This document shows positions 1-4,956 of a DNA stretch of 6,293 bases, piece by piece (position 1 is the stretch's first letter; each line of letters opens with the position of its first letter). The position numbers and the translations under genes are program-made. Below the pieces are notes generated by a model. It saw only the letters and a program-made list of their open reading frames with translations, did not search any database and had not been told where the DNA came from. Origin of the DNA: Fervidobacterium sp. (GTDB lineage: Bacteria > Thermotogota > Thermotogae > Thermotogales > Fervidobacteriaceae); contig DPIB01000224.1 in the NCBI GenBank assembly GCA_003522805.1, positions 1-6,293 of the forward strand, given 5' to 3'.

Positions 1-958
1 CATCCCACTTTGGCCAGGGTCATATACTATTAACGAAGAAACATTTGAAATAGGTTTTTATGTTGCTGTACACATTTTTAGTGTTTTGGACAAAGTTGAA
101 GAAGTGTTGAGGAAAGGCAATCTCTCACTTGAGAAGGCCAAAACCTCGGAAGAAGGGATAGTGTTCTACAACATAATAATGGACAACGAATTGCAAGAAA
201 GAGTTACCAAAGAAAGAGATTTTAGAGAGGCATTTTATGAAGGAAATGTAAAGATATTCTTGCAACCCATCTGTAACTACACAGGAAAAATCGTTGGGGC
301 AGAGGCTCTACTAAGGTGGATAGATAAGAACGGCAGAATAATACTACCGTCCGAGTTCATACACTATTTAGAAGAAAATGGAATGATCGTTTTAGTCGGA
401 GAAGAGGTTTTGAGACAGGTGTGTGAAGTCCTAAGGAAAGTAAAAGACAAGCTACCATTTGTCGATGTGAATATCAGCCCAGTACAGCTTCGAATTCAAA
501 ACATGGCCGATAGGTTTTCAGAGATAATATTGTCCAATAGTGTTAATCCTTCACAGATAGTGTTGGAGATTACCGAGAATATTCTGATAGATGTGAATCA
601 AACGGTAAGGAACAATATAGATAGACTTTTAAAACTAGGCTGTCAAATCTGCATAGATGATTTTGGTACTGGCTATTCGTCACTTTCATATCTCACACTT
701 TTCCCGCTAAATAAACTGAAAATAGATAGGTCATTTATTGCTAAATTGCCTGATGATAAGCACTCTCTAAAACTACTTGAGGCGATATTTGACATTTCCA
801 AGTCATTTGAGATAGATGCAATACCTGAGGGCGTCGAAAATACCAAACAACTTGAAGTGCTTTCCATGATTGGCTATAAATTCTTTCAAGGTTATTATTT
901 TGCAAAGCCAATGCCAGTCGATGATTTCATTGATCAGTTGATGGAAAAGTGGGCTTGA
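1..958 (+). CDS. GGDEF-EAL family cyclic-di-GMP phosphodiesterase, 5' part missing
   Basis: This is the C-terminal part of a signalling protein predicted to hydrolyse cyclic-di-GMP to linear pGpG in the cytoplasm. The frame (codons from position 2) is open to the left edge, so the true start lies outside. The TTG at 86 has no ribosome site and falls inside the conserved region. Codons from about 2 to 200 resemble the distal end of a GGDEF domain (EEVLRKGNLSLEKAK, where an active domain usually has a LL..AD.AlyrAK pattern), probably degenerate. The GGDEF motif itself would lie upstream and cannot be judged. The EAL domain runs from about 230 to the stop. Expected metal and catalytic positions are all present: EAL (302-310), Asn of VNIS (470-472), Glu of LEITE (575-577), DDFGTGYSS (656 on), Lys of KLKIDRSF, EGVE (827-838) and Gln of QGY (887-889). 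One small oddity is Pro in place of the usual Ala before EGVE. Any N-terminal sensor is not visible. EAL assignment is secure; activity is inferred. Confidence 0.93.
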   Translation, partial: IPLWPGSYTINEETFEIGFYVAVHIFSVLDKVEEVLRKGNLSLEKAKTSEEGIVFYNIIMDNELQERVTKERDFREAFYEGNVKIFLQPICNYTGKIVGAEALLRWIDKNGRIILPSEFIHYLEENGMIVLVGEEVLRQVCEVLRKVKDKLPFVDVNISPVQLRIQNMADRFSEIILSNSVNPSQIVLEITENILIDVNQTVRNNIDRLLKLGCQICIDDFGTGYSSLSYLTLFPLNKLKIDRSFIAKLPDDKHSLKLLEAIFDISKSFEIDAIPEGVENTKQLEVLSMIGYKFFQGYYFAKPMPVDDFIDQLMEKWA

Positions 959-980
959 TTATTTAATCTATCGTTTATCT

Positions 981-987
981 GAGGTGA
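981..987 (+). promoter_or_regulatory. Shine-Dalgarno site deciding the comB-like start
   Basis: GAGGTGA matches the anti-Shine-Dalgarno end of 16S rRNA. It overlaps the GTG at 984 that opens the longest frame, so that GTG cannot use it. It sits 5 nt before an in-frame TTG at 993, which is therefore the preferred start. Confidence 0.72.
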
Positions 988-992
988 TTGAG

Positions 993-1706
993 TTGCACTC
1001 GGTTCATGTGTTGTTTTCACCCGAGTTTCAGTTGGATTATAGAAATTCCCAATCGCAATACGATGCATGTGTTGTGATAGATGTGCTAAGGGCAACTTCA
1101 ACGATTGTTACTGCATTGGCGAATGGCGCAATTGAGATCGTACCTGTGCTGAACTTGGAAGACACTGTTGAATACTCGCAAAAAGGTTACTTAACTGCTG
1201 GTGAACGTGGTGGAGTTAAACCAGGTGGTTTTGCACTTGGTAATTCACCGCTCGAATATTCAGTAGATACAGTGAGGGGTAAGAAAATATGTCTAACAAC
1301 GACAAATGGTACAAAAGCACTGATCTATGCTAAGGAATTGTCAAAGAACATATACGTAGCCTCGTTTCTAAACGCATCCTCAACGGCTGAGGAGTTAAGA
1401 AAATACGAGAAGGTAGCCATAGTATGCGCTGGAAACAACGGAGATATATCTTATGAAGATACACAACTGGCTGGGCATATCGTCGAATGTTTGACTCAAG
1501 ATACTCAATACATGCTATCAGACTCGGCTCTGATTTCACTCAAGCTCTGGGAACATCTCAAGAAACCGCAATTCAGAGGCTCACATGCCTTGAAACTGAT
1601 GATGCTTGGTTTCGAGAAAGATGTGGAATATTGCTCAAATGTTGATATTTACGATTTTGTCGTACAATATGATGGAGAAAAATTGAGATTAATCGACAAG
1701 TCTTAG
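993..1706 (+). CDS. comB: 2-phosphosulfolactate phosphatase family protein (ComB-like)
   Basis: The protein belongs to the ComB family (Mg-dependent acid phosphatase fold). Characterised archaeal members remove phosphate from 2-phosphosulfolactate to give sulfolactate, a step toward coenzyme M. From the TTG at 993 it has 237 residues, about the normal family length. Family blocks seen in order are IDVLRATST (residues 29-37), GERGG (70-74), GNSP (83-86), TTTNGT (102-107) and CAGNNG (145-150), followed by an acidic E-D pair. The usual GFDLGNSP appears here as GFALGNSP, an Asp-to-Ala change at residue 81. There is no signal peptide, so it should be cytosolic. It begins 34 nt after the EAL gene and is probably co-transcribed with it. 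No phosphosulfolactate synthase (ComA) or later coenzyme M gene is in the window, and bacteria of this kind are not known to need coenzyme M, so the physiological substrate is uncertain. Family call is strong; substrate is inferred only by homology. Confidence 0.87.
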   Translation: MHSVHVLFSPEFQLDYRNSQSQYDACVVIDVLRATSTIVTALANGAIEIVPVLNLEDTVEYSQKGYLTAGERGGVKPGGFALGNSPLEYSVDTVRGKKICLTTTNGTKALIYAKELSKNIYVASFLNASSTAEELRKYEKVAIVCAGNNGDISYEDTQLAGHIVECLTQDTQYMLSDSALISLKLWEHLKKPQFRGSHALKLMMLGFEKDVEYCSNVDIYDFVVQYDGEKLRLIDKS

Positions 1707-1713
1707 ATCTGAC

Positions 1714-1725
1714 TTTTGATCAAAA
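1714..1725. repeat. 12-bp perfect palindrome TTTTGATCAAAA
   Basis: TTTTGATCAAAA is perfectly self-complementary and starts 7 nt after the comB-like stop codon. It overlaps the proposed -35 box of a possible promoter for the next gene, so it could be an operator. It is short and AT-rich, so chance is a real alternative. It is not followed by a T tract and does not look like a terminator. Confidence 0.35.
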
Positions 1726-1746
1726 CAATTATCCATATGATATTAT
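1716..1746 (+). promoter_or_regulatory. Possible sigma-70 type promoter for the YhhQ-like gene
   Basis: TTGATC (1716-1721, 4 of 6 to the -35 consensus) is followed by an AT-rich block, TATGATATTATAG. GATATT (1739-1744) lies at 17-nt spacing and TATTAT (1741-1746, 5 of 6 to the -10 consensus) at 19 nt. A start here would give a leader of roughly 150 nt. Spacing is not ideal, and read-through from the comB-like gene is possible because no terminator separates them. Confidence 0.28.
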
Positions 1747-1888
1747 AGCATTTATGTCTTTTGGACTTCATCAGTCTATGCACTTTCTATGACATTCTTG
1801 ACGCTACGGCACTGCTATACGAAGATTTCAAACAAGTTTAGACATAATGACTTGGGATATCAGACTATCAAGGTATGAACAAATCTAA

Positions 1889-1898
1889 AAAGGTGGTG
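1889..1898 (+). promoter_or_regulatory. Shine-Dalgarno site deciding the YhhQ-like start
   Basis: AAAGGTGGTG matches the ideal AAAGGAGGTG at 9 of 10 positions. Its core ends 5 nt before an in-frame TTG at 1902. The ATG at 1875 lies upstream of this site and has only an AAGG one base before it, too close to work well. The next ATG (1911) would be 14 nt from the core. Confidence 0.65.
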
Positions 1899-1901
1899 GA
1901 T

Positions 1902-2621
1902 TTGGTCAAGATGCATAATCTTCTAATTATGATCATAGAATACTTGCTATCAGCCACTGTGATACTTTTGGCTTTACGATTCATGAAGAAGGAAGGTGCT
2001 TACGTAGCACTAACTACACTCATAATTGCTTCAAATCTTGGTGTTGCAAAGTTGTTCAATCTATTTGGAATGGAAGTTACTGCAGCCAATATGAGTATGG
2101 GGATGGCATTTGTGATATATTCGATCATCACAGAGGTGTACGGACAGAGAGAGGGACGAAAAGCAGTTTGGATTGGTTTCTTTGCGCAATTCGTGTTCGT
2201 ATCTTTAGGACTGGTCTATACAAGTTATATACCATCTCAAAACGACCTAGCCCAAAATTACCTATCGCAAGCATTTACCCTGACTCCGAGAATTGCCTTA
2301 GGTAGCTGGATTGCATTTCTTCTATCTGGCTACGTTGCTGTTTGGGTTTATGATGTTCTAAGGGATAAAACAAAAGTCTGGATGAGAAACAACGTCTCAA
2401 CGAAAATTGGACAAATAATTGACAACATGATATTTGTAACCATAGCTTTTGCAGGACTGGTAGACTGGAAAACATACTTTCAAATATTTCTCACCACAAC
2501 ATTGATAGAGATGGCATTAGACTACGTTGATACGTGGGTCATGTATGTTGGCATCAAATTCTTAAGAGATGATGAGAGTGATGAAGGAAAGAAGGAGATT
2601 ATACGTTCTCAAAAAGCGTGA
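1902..2621 (+). CDS. VUT/YhhQ-family membrane transporter (queuosine precursor transporter family)
   Basis: The protein is a polytopic inner-membrane member of the VUT_1/DUF165 (COG1738) family. E. coli YhhQ in this family imports queuosine precursors such as preQ0 and preQ1 for tRNA modification. From the TTG at 1902 it has 239 residues, typical of the family. Hydrophobic segments lie near residues 7-26, 33-52, 62-80, 88-110, 130-152, 175-187 and 198-218, with a charged C-terminal tail. Recognised features are ASN (N45), ITEVYG (E78, G81), a basic GRK (86-87), a GSWIAFLLSG block (134-143) and STKIGQIIDN (Q171, D174). Several normally conserved positions differ. Ser74 replaces the Asp of the TD..tEvyG motif, and the Q..D pair in the fifth membrane segment is G143 and A146. 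Transport of a different base or loss of activity is therefore possible. No queuosine biosynthesis gene is nearby. An alternative ATG start at 1875 would add 9 residues. Family call is good; substrate is uncertain. Confidence 0.8.
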   Translation: MVKMHNLLIMIIEYLLSATVILLALRFMKKEGAYVALTTLIIASNLGVAKLFNLFGMEVTAANMSMGMAFVIYSIITEVYGQREGRKAVWIGFFAQFVFVSLGLVYTSYIPSQNDLAQNYLSQAFTLTPRIALGSWIAFLLSGYVAVWVYDVLRDKTKVWMRNNVSTKIGQIIDNMIFVTIAFAGLVDWKTYFQIFLTTTLIEMALDYVDTWVMYVGIKFLRDDESDEGKKEIIRSQKA

Positions 2622-2623
2622 TG

Positions 2624-2634
2624 TATGTTACATA
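2624..2634. repeat. Short palindrome TATGT-T-ACATA
   Basis: An 11-nt interrupted palindrome lies 2 nt after the YhhQ-like stop codon and overlaps the possible -35 box for the cupin gene. It is short enough to be chance. Confidence 0.22.
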
Positions 2635-2654
2635 TCTCATCTCTAATGTATGAT
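2627..2654 (+). promoter_or_regulatory. Possible promoter for the cupin gene
   Basis: GTTACA (2627-2632, 4 of 6) and TATGAT (2649-2654, 5 of 6) are separated by 16 nt. An overlapping second TATGAT lies at 2654-2659. Transcription would begin about 30-40 nt before the cupin start. No terminator follows the YhhQ-like gene, so co-transcription is also possible. Confidence 0.35.
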
Positions 2655-2669
2655 ATGATAGCGTTAGAG
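2641..2669 (+). repeat. Inverted repeat with TATGAT boxes in its loop
   Basis: CTCTAATG (2641-2648) can pair with CGTTAGAG (2662-2669), 8 pairs including one G-U, around a 13-nt loop that contains both TATGAT copies. No T tract follows, so it is not an intrinsic terminator. It could be an operator around the -10 region or a hairpin in the transcript between the two genes. Confidence 0.35.
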
Positions 2670-2690
2670 CAAGGAACGCAAGACACATGT

Positions 2691-2698
2691 GGAGGTGA
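2691..2698 (+). promoter_or_regulatory. Shine-Dalgarno site deciding the cupin start
   Basis: GGAGGTGA is a near-perfect ribosome site. Its GGAGG core ends 8 nt before the ATG at 2704. The GTG at 2689, which opens the longest frame, overlaps the site and is rejected as start. Confidence 0.85.
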
Positions 2699-2703
2699 GA
2701 CAC

Positions 2704-3021
2704 ATGGTGTTCAAAGTATCAGATGCCCAAAACTTGAGTAAAGAACCTGGACTTGAAAGAAGGAAGTTCTACGAATCTGATAAGGCTATCGTTGCACAAA
2801 TCGTTCTTGAACCTGGTGCGCATTTGAAAAAACACGGTTCTGAAGAATTTGCACTCATTTATATCATATCGGGAAGTATAGAAGTTGAGACAGACACCGA
2901 GACATACGAGGCACAAGAAGGTACGTTACTTGAATTTCAGCCAAAAGAGCAACATGGCTTTATCAATAAAGGGGATACCACGGCGAAGGTGTTGGTGGTC
3001 AGAATCAAAGAACCAAAGTAA
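2704..3021 (+). CDS. Small single-domain cupin protein
   Basis: This 105-residue protein is a one-domain cupin (double-stranded beta-helix barrel) and is probably cytosolic, with no signal peptide. Cupin motif 1 fits residues 38-57 (G38, H44, G57, read against G-x5-H-x-H-x3,4-E-x6-G), with LIYIISGSIEVE forming the typical strands after it. Motif 2 fits residues 73-88 (G73, P80, H84, N88). The metal site looks incomplete. With strict spacing, only H44 and H84 of the usual three His and one Glu are in place: the second His is S46 and the Glu position is A50. E47, E48 or H40 could substitute. The protein may thus bind metal unusually or be a metal-free sensor or binding domain. The function cannot be named. 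It lies 82 nt after the YhhQ-like gene and is the last gene before the strong terminator. The fold assignment is good. Confidence 0.85.
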   Translation: MVFKVSDAQNLSKEPGLERRKFYESDKAIVAQIVLEPGAHLKKHGSEEFALIYIISGSIEVETDTETYEAQEGTLLEFQPKEQHGFINKGDTTAKVLVVRIKEPK

Positions 3022-3040
3022 GCAAGAAGGTCATTATGAG

Positions 3041-3068
3041 AAATCGCCCCATATCGGGGCGATTTTTT
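3041..3068 (+). terminator. Rho-independent terminator after the cupin gene
   Basis: A perfect 10-bp stem (3041-3050 with 3056-3065) encloses the 5-nt loop ATATC and is GC-rich at its top. It ends in a run of six T (3063-3068). It lies 19 nt after the cupin stop and ends the rightward transcript. Read on the minus strand, the stem is followed only by CTCATAATG after its own TTT, so it would be a weaker terminator for the converging ABC operon, whose stop is 21 nt away. Confidence 0.93.
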
Positions 3069-3086
3069 CAGATATAGGTACCATCA

Positions 3087-4904
3087 TTAAATATCACTAA
3101 GTAGTTTCTCCTCTTTATCGTATACGAATTGCTGAATATACAATCTATGATAGTGACCTCTGAGTTTCATCAATTCTTCGTGTGTCCCATCTTCTACTAT
3201 CTTACCATTTTCAAGCACGAGGATTCTATCGGCACTCCTTATCGTAGACAGCCGATGTGCTATAACAAAGCTTGTTCGTCCGTACAATACTTTGTGAATA
3301 GCATCTTGAATTAAGTGTTCTGTGTAAGCATCGATAGAACTTGTTGCCTCGTCTAATATTATTATCCTCGGATTAGATACGACAACCCTTGCGAGCGATA
3401 TGAGTTGCCTTTGACCAGTCGACAATTTCGAACCTCCCTCGCCCACATTTGTTTCATAACCATTTTCCAAGCTCATGATAAACTCGTGTGCATTTACAAG
3501 CTTAGCAGCAGCTATTATTTCATCTCTCGTGGCATCAAGCTTTCCATATCTGATGTTATCTTCAATTGTACCGTTGAATAGGTGTGGTGTCTGAAGAACG
3601 TATCCTATGTTCCTCCTAAGTACCGAAAGTGGAATTTTCCGAAAATCGATACCGTCTATGTATATAGTTCCCTCAGTAGGTTCATAGAATCTACCGATTA
3701 AATTTACTATTGTACTCTTACCTGCGCCAGTCTCACCAACGATTGCAATCGTTTGACCCTTCTCAACCTTCAGATTGAAATGTCGCAATACCCAATCTCC
3801 TTTCGAGTATCTGAACGAAACATCATCGAATACAACCGTTCCTTCTATGCGTAGATCCGTGCTTTTGGTGTCTATATAACTTTGAGCCTTTTCTCCTTCG
3901 CTCTCACCTTCCGATTCCTTTTCAAGGAGGTCCAAAACCCTTTCAGCTGCAGCTTGTGCGGCAACTATATCTGCAATGATCCTTGCAATCTCTCTAACAG
4001 GCTCAAAGAACTGAATCGAATACGATATGAATGCAGCAAGTGTGCCAAAGCTCACAGTGCCGATGTATGCATTTTTTCCTCCGTAAACAAGAAGGATAGC
4101 CGTCACGATACTGCCTATTGAAACTACGATGGGAGTATATACTGCAGATAGTACAGCACCTCTGATAGATGCTCGCCTCATTTCTTCAGTCTGCACTTTG
4201 AAATCATCAACCATCATATCTTCTACGGCTAAGACCTTTGCCGTCTTTGCTCCCATGATGCCTTCGTTGAATGAACCCGTTATTTCCGAGTTTATCTTCC
4301 TTACTTTACGATATTGTGAGAGAATTCTTTTCTGAAAGTACATACTGACAACGAATATCACAGGAATGGCGCATAACACAAAGAGAGCCATCTTCCAATT
4401 AAGTATCAGTAGATAGACCAAGATAAAGGACATAGAAGAAATGCCCCAAACACTATCCACAATGTTCCAAGATAGCACACCACTGATCTTTTGAACATCG
4501 GACAAAATCCTTGCCATCACAAATCCTGTTTGTGTGGAATCGAAGAAGCTTAATGGCAACGACTGTAACTTCTTGTACGCTTGATTTCTAATGTCGTACG
4601 TCATACCATTTTCTATCCTGCCAGCCAAAATCATCAACAAGTACGTATTAAGAGACTGCACTACAACAAGTGTTCCAAAGATTATCAGGAATATCTCAAA
4701 ATTATCGAATGTTCTCGGTACTACAAAATTGTCTATTGCATACTTTGTAAGAAATGGAAACGTCGCCTCTATGAGACCGACTACTACCATGATGATTAAC
4801 AATCCGATGAGATGTGGTTTGTAATTACCAAGATACCCAAAGAACTTAAACCATAAAGAAACATTTATCTTCGTCTTTTTTATGTCTACTTCTTCTTCAA
4901 ACAT
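3087..4904 (-). CDS. ABC exporter half-transporter with catalytic Glu (TM288-like)
   Basis: The 605-residue protein is a complete type IV (MsbA/Sav1866-like) ABC half-exporter of the inner membrane. Six membrane segments are estimated near residues 32-52, 70-94, 148-168, 170-190, 250-275 and 283-305. The nucleotide-binding domain follows: A-loop Y366, Walker A GETGAGKST (390-398), Q-loop Q438, signature LSTGQ (494-498), Walker B IIILDE (514-519, catalytic E519), D-loop SSIDA and H-loop H550. The third signature residue is Thr instead of Gly, so this half contributes a degenerate signature but an active Walker B. This is the mirror image of its upstream neighbour and fits the heterodimer described for Thermotoga TM287/TM288. 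A hydrophilic acidic linker with a SEGE-SEGE repeat (331-338) joins the two domains. The ATG at 4904 has a good ribosome site, and the gap to the upstream gene is 45 nt, indicating one operon. The substrate cannot be read from sequence; multidrug or lipid export is typical. Confidence 0.95.
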   Translation of the reverse strand: MFEEEVDIKKTKINVSLWFKFFGYLGNYKPHLIGLLIIMVVVGLIEATFPFLTKYAIDNFVVPRTFDNFEIFLIIFGTLVVVQSLNTYLLMILAGRIENGMTYDIRNQAYKKLQSLPLSFFDSTQTGFVMARILSDVQKISGVLSWNIVDSVWGISSMSFILVYLLILNWKMALFVLCAIPVIFVVSMYFQKRILSQYRKVRKINSEITGSFNEGIMGAKTAKVLAVEDMMVDDFKVQTEEMRRASIRGAVLSAVYTPIVVSIGSIVTAILLVYGGKNAYIGTVSFGTLAAFISYSIQFFEPVREIARIIADIVAAQAAAERVLDLLEKESEGESEGEKAQSYIDTKSTDLRIEGTVVFDDVSFRYSKGDWVLRHFNLKVEKGQTIAIVGETGAGKSTIVNLIGRFYEPTEGTIYIDGIDFRKIPLSVLRRNIGYVLQTPHLFNGTIEDNIRYGKLDATRDEIIAAAKLVNAHEFIMSLENGYETNVGEGGSKLSTGQRQLISLARVVVSNPRIIILDEATSSIDAYTEHLIQDAIHKVLYGRTSFVIAHRLSTIRSADRILVLENGKIVEDGTHEELMKLRGHYHRLYIQQFVYDKEEKLLSDI

Positions 4905-4911
4905 AACTGTG

Positions 4912-4920
4912 CACCCCTTT
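4912..4920 (-). promoter_or_regulatory. Shine-Dalgarno site of the downstream ABC gene
   Basis: On the minus strand AAAGGGGTG lies 7 nt before the ATG at 4904-4902. It supports this start and independent translation within the ABC operon. Confidence 0.8.
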
Positions 4921-4941
4921 TTTGCATATTTTTTGTAAAGT

Positions 4942-4956
4942 TCTGTAAATTACAGA
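4942..4956. repeat. 15-nt palindrome at the ABC gene junction
   Basis: TCTGTAA-A-TTACAGA has perfect 7-nt arms around one base and covers the stop codon of the upstream ABC gene. On the minus strand it contains TTTACA (4949-4944), repeated at 4939-4934. It resembles an operator half-site pair or a weak internal -35 box, but no good -10 box follows (TATGCA at 4928-4923 with 15-nt spacing). Function is unproven. Confidence 0.35.

Larger units (their letters stand above)
1707..1901. other. 195-nt intergenic region before the YhhQ-like gene
   Basis: The stretch holds the palindrome and weak promoter described separately. I find no terminator after the comB-like gene and no convincing stable hairpin. 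I looked for a preQ1 riboswitch because of the downstream gene family. The expected C-rich loop followed by an A-rich tail ending near the ribosome site is not present. An imperfect repeat (ATCAGTCTATG near 1770 and ATCAGACTATC near 1859) is the only other pattern and is probably chance. Confidence 0.5.

Noticed and set aside
86..88. TTG as start of the EAL protein
   Set aside because: No Shine-Dalgarno site precedes it, and the frame upstream reads as protein matching the end of a GGDEF domain.
1798..1848. TTGACG (1798) or CATAAT (1843) as a promoter for the YhhQ-like gene
   Set aside because: Each box resembles the consensus alone, but neither has a partner at acceptable spacing.
1800..1901. 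Possible preQ1 riboswitch before the YhhQ-like gene
   Set aside because: The short C-rich loop and the A-rich pseudoknot tail of preQ1-I are absent, and no stable stem was found near the ribosome site.
2885..3100. 71-codon plus-strand frame overlapping the cupin gene and the terminator
   Set aside because: It runs through the terminator hairpin in another frame of the cupin gene and has no ribosome site.
3882..4121. 79-codon plus-strand open frame
   Set aside because: It is antisense to the linker and transmembrane part of the complete ABC gene. The composition looks like a shadow frame.
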